From Akkermansia sp. (GTDB lineage Bacteria; Verrucomicrobiota; Verrucomicrobiia; Verrucomicrobiales; Akkermansiaceae): a stretch of DNA of 41,216 nucleotides. Of the stretch, positions 17,759 to 25,434 are shown piece by piece. Within the stretch, counting starts at the first letter, position 1, and each line of letters begins with the position of its first letter. The notes beneath the pieces were generated by a model, which was not told where the DNA came from, did no database searches, and was given only the letters and a program-made list of their open reading frames with translations. The stretch covers positions 1 through 41,216 of the forward strand of contig JAFXCP010000026.1 of the NCBI GenBank assembly GCA_017521405.1, given 5' to 3'. Position numbers and translations under genes: made by a program.

Positions 17759-18699
17759 GCCCCATACACCTGCTCATCCTGCTCATCCTGCTGCTGCCGC
17801 CTTTGGCAGCCACAGAGTACAGCCCCCCATGGCAGGATAACATCCCTGCCGATGTGCGGGAAAACGCCCTACTGCCGGATCAGGTTCTCACGGAGGAGCC
17901 TGCTCACTGGCGCCCCGTATTAGAAGCTCTTTTCCGGCCGCAAGTGGCACATTGCCGCAGCGCGCGGGAAGCAGTACTGCACATAGCCTCCCGGTTCACA
18001 CCAATCACCGGTGTGTATTACTCCACCGCCAGGAGGAAACACGATATGAACGCCTTGGAGGCCTTAGCAGAAAAGAAAGTATCCTGCACCGGGCAAAGCA
18101 TTCTGCTGGTTTGTGCGCTACGCTCTGTGGGCATTCCCGCGCGTGCCGTAGGCATCCTCACATGGAACCACATCCCCGGCAATCACACTTGGGCGGAAGC
18201 ATGGTTCGAGGGAGAATGGCACATGATTGAGCCCTACGAAAAAAACTTCAATACCCCATGGGTTATGGAATACATCGGCATGCTGAATCCCCGGCACCCC
18301 TACCAGCGCATCATGGCGGCCTGGCCTGCCGGTAAAGAAAACTTCCACCCCGTCCCCCTTGCGCCCGGCAGCCGCAACATCCCCGCACAAGACGTCACCG
18401 AGCGTTACATGGCACTCTCCTCCGCTTGGTACGCCTCCCAAGGCAACGCGCCGGAATACCAGAAGCTCTATATCGACCGCACCCCCCGGAGCAACACCCC
18501 CGAGGAAATTCTCTTGGAAAATGCGGAGGGAACCATCCTCTCCCGTGCAGAACTCCCCACCAGCCGGCACGATATGCGTTACCGAGCCCGGCTTCTCCTG
18601 CCCCGCAAAGGAACCCATTTCCTACGGCATAGCGGTACTGCCACTCGCATTCCCATCCAAGCCACGCCGCCCCCCGTGCAACTGCTCGATTTACATTAA
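17755..18699 (+). CDS. Secreted transglutaminase-like (papain-fold) protein
   Basis: A 314-residue protein with an N-terminal signal peptide (Leu-rich, MSPIHLLILL..., cleavage near Ala18-Ala19). A transglutaminase-like core spans about 65-170. The predicted catalytic Cys111 is in KKVSCTGQS, followed by ALRSVGIPARAVGI, and His144 is in GNHTWAEAWF. The third residue, normally Asp in WxxxD, appears as Glu159 in WHMIEPYE. Bacterial members are often proteases or peptide-handling enzymes rather than cross-linkers; the substrate is unknown. It starts inside the miaB stop (ATGA), so it is coupled to a tRNA-modification operon although its product is exported. The C-terminal half (about 175-314) has no recognised domain. 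Confidence 0.82.
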   Translation: MSPIHLLILLILLLPPLAATEYSPPWQDNIPADVRENALLPDQVLTEEPAHWRPVLEALFRPQVAHCRSAREAVLHIASRFTPITGVYYSTARRKHDMNALEALAEKKVSCTGQSILLVCALRSVGIPARAVGILTWNHIPGNHTWAEAWFEGEWHMIEPYEKNFNTPWVMEYIGMLNPRHPYQRIMAAWPAGKENFHPVPLAPGSRNIPAQDVTERYMALSSAWYASQGNAPEYQKLYIDRTPRSNTPEEILLENAEGTILSRAELPTSRHDMRYRARLLLPRKGTHFLRHSGTATRIPIQATPPPVQLLDLH

Positions 18700-18706
18700 A
18701 ATTACT

Positions 18707-18747
18707 AATAAGAATAATTAGCCTTATTTATTTTAATAATTTTTTTC
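18707..18747 (+). terminator. Weak AT-rich hairpin after the transglutaminase gene
   Basis: A 6-bp stem (AATAAG 18707-18712 with CTTATT 18723-18728) is followed by an A/T tract ending in seven Ts. The stem is weak, so termination is probably inefficient. Confidence 0.35.
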
Positions 18748-18775
18748 TTGCATTCCACCAGCGGAATGTTAAAAT
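18748..18775 (+). promoter_or_regulatory. Promoter of the first PEP-CTERM gene
   Basis: TTGCAT at 18748-18753, 16-nt spacer, TAAAAT at 18770-18775. The spacer holds an inverted repeat CATTCC-6 nt-GGAATG (18751-18756 / 18763-18768), a possible operator. The predicted leader is about 82 nt. Confidence 0.55.
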
Positions 18776-18863
18776 GCGGCGGGGTCTTTTGCATCCCGGC
18801 AAAACACTTTTGAGTGGCATTCCCCGGGAAAAGCCCCACCCCACCCTCAACCAACTCAAAAAT

Positions 18864-19550
18864 ATGAATCTCCACACAACTGCTCTGGCTATACTCCTCG
18901 CCGGCTTTTCCTTTGCAGCCGCCGCTGAGACGATTGTTGACCCCTCCACCATTACGGATGGAAAAATTTACGTACCGGCTGGTCAGACGGTACGCATTGA
19001 TGTTCCTGCTGGTGACACGCTGAACATTTCCGGCATTCACATTGTCGACCCCACCTCCACCACGGCACTTAACATTGTGCTTTCCAGACAAGAAACGGAA
19101 GGCAGTATGGACTTTGGCGACCTCTTCCCCGGTTTGGGCGGCGATGGTTTTGAAGTATCCGGAGGCGAGGATTCCCCCCTCTACGAAGATACCAGCTTCA
19201 TCAGCTTCAGCGATGACTTCAAGTTCACAGTGGAGTTGACGGACGATTTCCTGAAGGAAGGCGCCCGAGAGGACTTTATTTTCTCCCTTGTTTCCTTTGA
19301 AAGCTGCCAGTTCGGAAAATACTGGACGGAGGAAAATACCACCATGATGGATTATGTTGAATTCATCACCGAACGCGGTGAATTGATTGATGTTACAGTT
19401 GATAATACGCGAGAGGATGTTCGCCTTAATGAAGGTGTAGCCTATGGTTTACAAGTGGACATCCCCGACATGAACGTTGTACCCGAGCCCGCCACGGCAA
19501 CACTGAGTCTTCTGGCACTTGCCGGTCTGGCCACTCGCCGCCGCCGCTAA
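18864..19550 (+). CDS. Secreted PEP-CTERM-tailed protein, function unknown
   Basis: A 228-residue protein starting with a signal peptide (MNLHTTALAILLAGFSFAAA) and ending with a PEP-CTERM-type sorting tail: VPEPATATLSLL, a short hydrophobic helix and four Arg. In the known system exosortase recognises PEP and cleaves before the helix, anchoring or releasing the protein at the surface; no exosortase gene is present here. The middle is acidic, low in Cys, and has no recognised domain. An in-frame ATG at 18774 lies right after the -10 box and would precede the signal peptide, so 18864 is preferred. The gene has its own promoter and a strong terminator. Confidence 0.8.
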   Translation: MNLHTTALAILLAGFSFAAAAETIVDPSTITDGKIYVPAGQTVRIDVPAGDTLNISGIHIVDPTSTTALNIVLSRQETEGSMDFGDLFPGLGGDGFEVSGGEDSPLYEDTSFISFSDDFKFTVELTDDFLKEGAREDFIFSLVSFESCQFGKYWTEENTTMMDYVEFITERGELIDVTVDNTREDVRLNEGVAYGLQVDIPDMNVVPEPATATLSLLALAGLATRRRR

Positions 19551-19579
19551 GATTAACGATTCTTTTTTGAAACAAAGAA

Positions 19580-19609
19580 GCCGCTATCCCAATAAGGATA
19601 GCGGCCTTT
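19580..19609. terminator. Bidirectional terminator between convergent genes
   Basis: A perfect 10-bp stem (19580-19589 with 19596-19605, 6-nt loop) is followed by CCTTTT-type T-run on the plus strand and by TTCTTTGTTTC on the minus strand. It serves both the PEP-CTERM gene and the ferredoxin-like gene. Confidence 0.85.
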
Positions 19610-19633
19610 TCATTCCATAGAAAGCCGGAAAAA

Positions 19634-20371
19634 TCAAAGAAACAGGTCCGGTGCCTTAGGCTCCGCCGCCACGGCATTCAAACGCGCCGTCATCATCGCC
19701 ACCATGGGCGGAGGCAGATGCCTAGCCCCGGTGGGACACTCTGCCACGCAGCGCATACACAATATACAGCGGGAAGCATCCGTTGTATCCGGGGCATCCG
19801 CCGGAATGGCTCCCACGGGGCACACCGCAGCGCAGCACCCGCAAAAACCGCAGGCCTCCCCCACTTGCGGCGTCACCGGCATCTTTTTACGCTCCCCGGG
19901 AGCGGGATTCCCCGGCACTGCCACAGGCTGCCACTCCTCTGCCGGAAGAGCAAGGCGCTCCATTACAGCACGGCCAAAAGCAGCGGCTGCCGCCTTATCC
20001 TCCGCATTCGGTCGGCCGGCAGCAATACTGCGAATCACGGAATGCTCTGCCACGAACGCAGCGGCAGCCAACACCAAATACCCCTGCTGCGAGAGAGCCG
20101 CATGCAGTTCTGCCAAGGCATCCTCGTAAGCGCGATTCCCATACACCACCACAGCTACAGCCGGAGTTCCCGGGCGCGGGGTCAACATCTGCAAACGCTC
20201 CAGCGCCACCTCCGGCACTCGCCCGGCAAATACCGGCAGCACCACCAACAATGCTTCCTCCACTGTGCATGCGGACACAGGCGCACAGAGATCCACAAAA
20301 CGGGCAGACGGTGCCACGGCATCCGCAATGCGCCGAGTGCCTCCCGTAGGACTAAAAACGGCCTTAATCAT
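19634..20371 (-). CDS. Flavodoxin-like plus 2[4Fe-4S] ferredoxin protein (EFR1-like)
   Basis: A 245-residue electron-transfer protein. The N-terminus (MIKAVFSPTGGTRRIADAV) is a flavodoxin-type FMN loop. The C-terminal part has two complete [4Fe-4S] sets: Cys174, 177, 180 with Cys184 (CGFCGCCAAVCP) and Cys202, 205, 208 with Cys212 (CILCMRCVAECP). This domain order matches the EFR1 family (flavodoxin fold fused to ferredoxin), known in anaerobes; partner and electron donor are unknown. It supports an anaerobic lifestyle. The ATG at 20371 is chosen since the FMN loop starts there; the frame reaches 20428 but that part lies in the upstream gene's terminator. Confidence 0.88.
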   Translation of the reverse strand: MIKAVFSPTGGTRRIADAVAPSARFVDLCAPVSACTVEEALLVVLPVFAGRVPEVALERLQMLTPRPGTPAVAVVVYGNRAYEDALAELHAALSQQGYLVLAAAAFVAEHSVIRSIAAGRPNAEDKAAAAAFGRAVMERLALPAEEWQPVAVPGNPAPGERKKMPVTPQVGEACGFCGCCAAVCPVGAIPADAPDTTDASRCILCMRCVAECPTGARHLPPPMVAMMTARLNAVAAEPKAPDLFL

Positions 20372-20376
20372 TGTCG

Positions 20377-20418
20377 TAAAAATAAGAACACCCCGGCAGA
20401 ACAGCCTCCTGCCGGGGT
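20377..20418 (-). terminator. Terminator after the M42 peptidase gene
   Basis: A perfect 10-bp GC-rich stem (20390-20399 with 20409-20418, 9-nt loop) begins 18 nt beyond the stop. On the minus strand GTTCTTATTTTT follows. Confidence 0.85.
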
Positions 20419-20435
20419 ATAAATTCAAAAAAGCA

Positions 20436-21572
20436 TCAAGCCTTGCGGCACTTGCGAGCCCCGCACTTCTTCTTGGTCGGGGTCGCCTCCTTAGGAGCCA
20501 AGGACTGCTCCGCCCGCTTCCAGCAATCCCAATTCCAACGGGAAAGATTCGTGAAGCAAGCCGTCAGCAAATCCACACTGGCTTGAATATCCGTCTTGTG
20601 TGCCATTTCGATGCTCTGATGCACATTCCGCACCGGAATGGAAATAGCACCGCTAATAGAGCCACCGGCCGTAAACTTCTGCATAGCACCGGCATCCGTA
20701 CCTCCGGCAGCCAGCAATTCCAGCTGGTAAGGCAACTCCCCTTCCTCTGCCAGAGCCACCATGAATTTCACCATGCGCGGATCTGTAATCAACGTACCAT
20801 CATACACCTTAATTGCCGTTCCCTTGCCCAGAACCGTGCATTTATCGTGAGCACCACTGCCGGGAGTATCGAAAGCAATCGTCACATCCAAAGCAAAAGA
20901 GAACGTGGGATTAATAGCCAGAGTAGCGGCATGGGCACCGCGCAAGCCCACTTCCTCCTGCACGGTAAAGACGGCATACAAATCATAATCCGGCAGATTT
21001 CCGCTCTCCCGAATCGAGCGCACAGCCTCTATCAGCATGTAGCAACCGCCGCGGTTATCAATACTCTTCACATTTAGGCAATCACCCATCTCCACCAAAT
21101 CACCGATGCGGGTAATGGAATCACCCAGAGAAACATACTTCTCCACTTCCTCCTTGGGCAGGCCCACATCCACCACATAATCCGTTACCTGCGGCATCTT
21201 GGAGCGCTCCTCCGGAGCCATTACATGAATGGGTTTCACACCCATGCAACCCGGCAAATCCTTTTTACCATGAACCATCACACGCTGAGCCGTCAGCGTT
21301 TTGGGGTCGAAACCGCCAAGAGGAAGAATCCGAATAAAGCCATTATCATCAATATGGCGCACAATGAAGCCAATCTCATCCATGTGAGCGGCGCACATAA
21401 TACTCTTGGAGGAATCCTTACCCTTGATAAGAGCCACCACATTGCCGATGTTATCAATCTTCATCTCATCCGCCAGCGGAGCCATCTGCTCCATCACAAG
21501 CTCACGGATACCATACTCAAAACCGGGGGCACCGGTTGCCTCGCAGAGGTCTTTGAAAAGAGATACGTTCAT
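20436..21572 (-). CDS. M42 family metallo-aminopeptidase (glutamyl/PepA-like)
   Basis: Cytosolic dodecameric-type aminopeptidase of the M42 family that trims peptides. Dinuclear metal ligands are recognisable: His63 and Asp65 (AAHMDEIGF), Asp172 (IDNRGG), the catalytic Glu206/207 (VQEEVGLRGA), Asp229 (ALDVTIAFDTPG) and His318 (VRNVHQSIE). Length (378 residues) is a little above the usual 340-360 because of a C-terminal tail with KKKCGARKCRKA. The ATG at 21572 fits the family; a GTG at 21578 has better spacing (6 nt) from the AGGGG ribosome site, so the true start may be two codons earlier. Between two surface-protein genes, with its own terminator. Confidence 0.93.
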   Translation of the reverse strand: MNVSLFKDLCEATGAPGFEYGIRELVMEQMAPLADEMKIDNIGNVVALIKGKDSSKSIMCAAHMDEIGFIVRHIDDNGFIRILPLGGFDPKTLTAQRVMVHGKKDLPGCMGVKPIHVMAPEERSKMPQVTDYVVDVGLPKEEVEKYVSLGDSITRIGDLVEMGDCLNVKSIDNRGGCYMLIEAVRSIRESGNLPDYDLYAVFTVQEEVGLRGAHAATLAINPTFSFALDVTIAFDTPGSGAHDKCTVLGKGTAIKVYDGTLITDPRMVKFMVALAEEGELPYQLELLAAGGTDAGAMQKFTAGGSISGAISIPVRNVHQSIEMAHKTDIQASVDLLTACFTNLSRWNWDCWKRAEQSLAPKEATPTKKKCGARKCRKA

Positions 21573-21659
21573 ACGCACATCTTACCCCTTTCCGCCTGTT
21601 TTGGCAAGTGGGATTCAGGGCATATTGCCAAGCCGGCAGCGATTCCCTTTTTTCAACAC

Positions 21660-21698
21660 CTCAAATAAAAACACTCCCGGCCTTACTCAGACCGGGAG
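21660..21698 (-). terminator. Terminator after the second PEP-CTERM gene
   Basis: A 7-bp stem (CTCCCGG 21674-21680 with CCGGGAG 21692-21698) followed on the minus strand by TGTTTTTATTTGAG. Confidence 0.75.
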
Positions 21699-21724
21699 CG
21701 GATAGGGAATATTGGACACCGGTA

Positions 21725-23260
21725 TTAGCGGCGGCGGCGGCGAGCAGCCAAAGCCGCAAGAGAAAGCAGGCTCAGGGTAGCTGTGGCCGGCTCCGGCACT
21801 GCCGTCACAAGCACATTGGCCTGCAGCTTCCCGGATTCTTCATCCACGCTCAATCCCAGAGACTCTATGCTGACACTCTCCGCCGTGGCACGCCTCAACA
21901 GACTGAAGGTGGCTACCGAGTTATCCACCAAAGTCAGGGTGAGAGAATCGCTCTCCACCAAGCTCTTCAGCTCCTGAACATCAGCATCGGAAAGGTTTGT
22001 AATCAAATCGATGGTGTAGCGAGCACCTTCGATGGTGGCTTCCGTCTGCATCTGCTGGCGCAGCGTGTCTCCGAAAATCAGCACCACTTCGGCACCACCT
22101 TCAAAGGCCAAATCGCCCGTGGCAGCCATTTCCAAAGCAGGCACATCCATGCTGTCCATGGTGAAATTCAAACTGGCGGCATCACTCAGCGTCAGGCTGC
22201 CGGAAACACTCATCGCAGCCTTCGAGGAACCGGTTGTATTCAAGCTGAGGGAATCGGTGGAGCAGCTGGCACCGCTGCCCAACTCAACGGTGCTGTTACC
22301 ATTGGTCTGTTCAATGTTGATTACCGCTCCGCTATTCTCTTTGAGAATGAGCTTACCCGTACCCTCTTGGGAGATGTTGTAAACGCCGTTCGTCGTCTTT
22401 TGCAGCTCAATGGTACCGGCACCACGCTGGGTCACATTAATAGCAATGCTGCTGCTTGCACACTGCAAGTTCCCAATCGTGAGCTTGGTATTTTGGTCGC
22501 CATCCTGCACGATGGAGGTTGTACCGGAACCCGCGTTGTTAATCTTCAGCGTATCACGGAAATTCATCGTACCACCCGTCTGGGTAATAGAGAAGCCCTT
22601 ATTAGTAAGAGAATAGCCATATACGTTCATTGTACCCGCACGCTGAGTAATGGCGGAACCCTTCGACAAAAAGCCGGAGGCAAATACATTCATGAAGTGA
22701 CTTTCGTTCAACTGTGCGCCGGTAGTCCCCATGGACAAATACCCACCATCCAGAATCAGCTCCTTCGTAATCTTAGCCTGCTTCTCGTTGCTGAAAGTAA
22801 TATAACTATTACCGGAGGTATACGAACCATGCAGCTCTACACGGCCACTCTTAAGATGCAGCGTTTCAATGTTCGCCATCGTGGAAATCAGATTCACACC
22901 GGAGGAACTATCCGCATCCACCGTCACCGTCTTAGCCTGCAAGCCCATATATTTGGAGCTATTCTGCCCACCAAGAGCAATCTGCCCGGTACCGTTGATA
23001 TACACATTCCCCGTAACGGTGAGAGAGTTCGTGGGGGTACCAAAAGAAGTTACCAGTTTATTATTGGCATCAAAAGCACCCACCTTATCCCCGCTGTTCA
23101 CCGTCAAATCCCCGGAGATGGTTTGTGTAGTATTGCCAAAACCCACATTGGTATATGTGGCACCATTGACTGTTTCTGTCGTAACGGCAGCCTGTACCAT
23201 CCCCAGACCAAACAGGACAAGCAATACCGAATGCAATGTTTTATTCAAATGTAATTTCAT
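21725..23260 (-). CDS. PEP-CTERM-tailed, beta-helix/autotransporter-like surface protein
   Basis: From the ATG at 23260 the 511-residue protein begins MKLHLNKTLHSVLLVLFGLG (signal peptide, cleaved after VQA) and ends with VPEPATATLSLL, a hydrophobic helix and five Arg. The body is rich in Gly, Thr, Ser and Asn with strand-turn repeats such as TQRAGTMNVYGY, TQTGGTMNFRD, TQRGAGTIELQ and SQEGTGKLILKE, as in right-handed beta-helix passenger domains. No autotransporter barrel is present, so surface retention would depend on the tail. Its first five residues MKLHL equal those of the Pmp-like protein at 37327. The upstream region carries direct repeats and a palindrome. Ligand or enzymatic role is unknown. 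Confidence 0.82.
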   Translation of the reverse strand: MKLHLNKTLHSVLLVLFGLGMVQAAVTTETVNGATYTNVGFGNTTQTISGDLTVNSGDKVGAFDANNKLVTSFGTPTNSLTVTGNVYINGTGQIALGGQNSSKYMGLQAKTVTVDADSSSGVNLISTMANIETLHLKSGRVELHGSYTSGNSYITFSNEKQAKITKELILDGGYLSMGTTGAQLNESHFMNVFASGFLSKGSAITQRAGTMNVYGYSLTNKGFSITQTGGTMNFRDTLKINNAGSGTTSIVQDGDQNTKLTIGNLQCASSSIAINVTQRGAGTIELQKTTNGVYNISQEGTGKLILKENSGAVINIEQTNGNSTVELGSGASCSTDSLSLNTTGSSKAAMSVSGSLTLSDAASLNFTMDSMDVPALEMAATGDLAFEGGAEVVLIFGDTLRQQMQTEATIEGARYTIDLITNLSDADVQELKSLVESDSLTLTLVDNSVATFSLLRRATAESVSIESLGLSVDEESGKLQANVLVTAVPEPATATLSLLSLAALAARRRRR

Positions 23261-23324
23261 TGTTTTCAGAGGTTTATATTCTTGTACAGCCATGCATTTT
23301 CCCATGTAGCAGGCCGGCGCGCGC

Positions 23325-23353
23325 ATTCTATCGCATTTAAAGTATTATGTACA
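23325..23353 (-). promoter_or_regulatory. Promoter of the second PEP-CTERM gene
   Basis: On the minus strand TGTACA (23353-23348), 17-nt spacer, TAGAAT (23330-23325). The -35 box and spacer fall inside copy A of the 30-bp direct repeat. The predicted leader is about 58 nt. Confidence 0.5.
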
Positions 23354-23360
23354 GCATAAA
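23331..23360. repeat. 30-bp direct repeat, copy A
   Basis: Matches 23474-23503 at 24 of 30 positions in the same orientation, 143 nt apart. Copy A covers the spacer and -35 region of the predicted promoter. The rest of the 307-nt non-coding stretch 23261-23567 is AT-rich and holds copy B, the palindrome and the rpsA terminator, with no small gene seen. Confidence 0.65.
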
Positions 23361-23468
23361 TTTTCTTCTTTGTTATTTTTTAATCGTGTGAGAATTGCTG
23401 AAAATTCATTTGATTACCGCACTAAAAGCGTATCACCTTTGAATACCAGTGAGTTATATTGTAAAAAT

Positions 23469-23503
23469 GCACATCGTATTTAAAATACCATGTGCAGTAT
23501 AAA
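23469..23503. repeat. 30-bp direct repeat copy B overlapping a 27-bp near-perfect palindrome
   Basis: Copy B is 23474-23503. The palindrome is 23469-23495 (GCACAT ... ATGTGC at its ends, centred on 23482) with one mismatched pair. It lies about 120 nt upstream of the promoter of the 23260 gene and borders the rpsA terminator. A dimeric regulator site is likely; the regulator is unknown. Confidence 0.6.
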
Positions 23504-23541
23504 GAAACATCCCCGCTGCGGAAGATTCCGCAGCGGGGATG
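23500..23541 (-). terminator. Strong terminator after rpsA
   Basis: A perfect 14-bp GC-rich stem (23508-23521 with 23528-23541, 6-nt loop) 27 nt beyond the rpsA stop, followed on the minus strand by TTTCTTTAT. Confidence 0.85.
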
Positions 23542-23567
23542 GCATTGAGAATGAATGAGGCAGAAGA

Positions 23568-25253
23568 TTAGTTCTGCTCGGAGGGGCTCCACTCCTCGGA
23601 CTGCAGGGCAGCGAGGTTGAATGCCTGCTCCAGACCCACCATATCGCCGGCACGCACGGTCTCGAAGGCGGCGGTCTCGCGACGCAGCTGCTCGGGATCG
23701 TAGTTCACAGCCTTGATGGAAAGACCAATGCGGCGCTCCACCTTGTCGACCTTGATGACGCGAGCCTTGATTTCGTCGCCCACCTTGATGACGTCCTTGA
23801 CGCGCTCCACGTGTTCCTCAGACAGCTGGGAGATGTGGATAAGACCGTCGATATCGCCATCCAAGTTCACGAAGGCACCGAAGGAAGCAATCTTGGCCAC
23901 CGTGCCGGAAACCAAATCGCCCACCTTGAAGCGGGAGTCGATGGATTCCCAGGGGTCGGACTCAAGCTGCTTCACGCCAAGGGAAACGCGCTGGTTCTCC
24001 TTGTCGATATTCAGCACGCGAGCCTCCACCACATCGCCCTTCTTGAGGACTTCGGAGGGGTGGTTAATCTTGCGGGTCCAGCTCATATCGGACACGTGAA
24101 TCATGCCGTCGATGCCTTCCTCCAGGGCCACGAAGGCACCGTAGGGGGTAAGGTTACGCACAGCGCCGGAGATAATCGTACCCACGGGGAAGCGGACTTC
24201 GATAGCCTCCCAGGGGTTCTCGTCGAGCTGACGGATACCGAGGGAAATCTTCTGCTCTTCCACGGAGATGTTGAGTACCACGGCCTCGATTTCCTGATCC
24301 AGAGAGAGGACATCGGAGGGGCGAGTGATGCGCTTGGTCCAAGACAGTTCGGAAACGTGTACGAGACCTTCCACACCCTTCTCCAGCTCCACGAAAGCAC
24401 CGTAGGCGAGGAGCTTGGTCACGCGGCCCTTAACACGGGAAGCGATAGGATACTTCTGCTCGATATCGGCCCAAGGATTGTCGGAAAGCTGCTTGAGACC
24501 CAGGGAAACGCGCTCTTTGTCGCGATCCACATCGAGGATGAGCACTTCCAGCTCCTGCCCGATGTGCAGCAGCTCGGAGGGATGATTCACGCGACCCCAG
24601 CTCATATCGGTGATGTGCAGCAGACCATCCATGCCGGAGAGGTCCACGAAAGCACCGAAATCGGTGATGTTCTTGACCTGCCCCTTCACGCGGTCGCCAA
24701 TCTTGACCGTCTCCAGGAAACGCTGGCGCTGCTCGCTGCGCTCGGCTTCGATGACCTCGCGGCGGGAGAGAACGATGTTCTTGCGCTCGTCGTTCACCTT
24801 CACAATCTTGAATTCGTACACATTGCCCACGAATTCGTTGAGGTCCTTCGGGGGGATGATGTCCACCTGAGAGCCGGGGAGGAAGGCTTCCACGCCGACG
24901 TTGACCATAAGGCCACCCTTCACGACGCTCTTAACCTTACCCTTAACCAGACCGCCGTCCTTGTATACGGCCACAATCTTATCCCAGTTCTGCTTGTGGG
25001 CAGCCTTTTCTTTGGAAAGTACGACGAGGCCCTCGTCGTTCTCAAGGCTCTCGAGGAGAACCTCGATTTGATCGCCCACTTCGATTTCTTCGTCCTCGAA
25101 CTCAGAAACGGGGATAACACCCTCGGACTTATAACCAATGTCCACGAGGACAACCTGGGGGCGGATTTCAAGGATGGTACCGTTGACGATATCGCCCTTG
25201 CGGAAAGACGGAAGCTTGGAATCAATCAAAGCCTCCAATTCGGAATTACTCAT
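23568..25253 (-). CDS. rpsA: 30S ribosomal protein S1
   Basis: S1 binds mRNA on the small ribosomal subunit and helps initiation on leaders with weak or absent Shine-Dalgarno sequences. The 561 residues contain six S1/OB repeats at about 18-82, 98-165, 184-255, 270-341, 356-427 and 441-513, with repeats 3-6 carrying the strong RNA-binding pattern (ITDFGAFVDL, LLAYGAFVEL, LTPYGAFVAL, IASFGAFVNL). The length equals the six-domain form of E. coli. There is no Shine-Dalgarno sequence before the ATG, which is also true of autoregulated rpsA genes elsewhere, but an autoregulatory leader is not demonstrated. The gene has its own promoter and terminator. Confidence 0.97.
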   Translation of the reverse strand: MSNSELEALIDSKLPSFRKGDIVNGTILEIRPQVVLVDIGYKSEGVIPVSEFEDEEIEVGDQIEVLLESLENDEGLVVLSKEKAAHKQNWDKIVAVYKDGGLVKGKVKSVVKGGLMVNVGVEAFLPGSQVDIIPPKDLNEFVGNVYEFKIVKVNDERKNIVLSRREVIEAERSEQRQRFLETVKIGDRVKGQVKNITDFGAFVDLSGMDGLLHITDMSWGRVNHPSELLHIGQELEVLILDVDRDKERVSLGLKQLSDNPWADIEQKYPIASRVKGRVTKLLAYGAFVELEKGVEGLVHVSELSWTKRITRPSDVLSLDQEIEAVVLNISVEEQKISLGIRQLDENPWEAIEVRFPVGTIISGAVRNLTPYGAFVALEEGIDGMIHVSDMSWTRKINHPSEVLKKGDVVEARVLNIDKENQRVSLGVKQLESDPWESIDSRFKVGDLVSGTVAKIASFGAFVNLDGDIDGLIHISQLSEEHVERVKDVIKVGDEIKARVIKVDKVERRIGLSIKAVNYDPEQLRRETAAFETVRAGDMVGLEQAFNLAALQSEEWSPSEQN

Positions 25254-25360
25254 TATAATGATGTTTTAGGTTGATATTGTTGGCGTTTTATCCGGCGTGG
25301 CCCCACCACCGGCAGCTATCGGGGCACCTGTAAAGCAGCCGGGCGGAAAAACGGTGCAGT

Positions 25361-25389
25361 ATTTTACACACGGGAGTATGGCTTAGCAA
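25361..25389 (-). promoter_or_regulatory. Promoter of rpsA
   Basis: On the minus strand TTGCTA (25389-25384), 17-nt spacer, TAAAAT (25366-25361). Predicted start near 25354, giving a leader of about 100 nt with several GC-rich segments that could fold. Confidence 0.6.
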
Positions 25390-25434
25390 GCCTTTTTTCA
25401 ACAAACAAAGCAGAATTCAGGGCATACAGGCGGG

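Noticed and set aside
21608-23254. Plus-strand 548-codon open frame
   Set aside because: It is antisense to the PEP-CTERM protein that has a signal peptide and sorting tail; no recognisable motif is present in the plus frame.
23811-25274. Plus-strand 487-codon open frame
   Set aside because: Shadow of rpsA; His/Glu/Leu-rich without family motifs.
25380-25398. Plus-strand hairpin with T-run (GGCTT/AAGCC plus six Ts)
   Set aside because: No plus-strand gene lies upstream; it overlaps the -35 region of rpsA and is probably coincidental.
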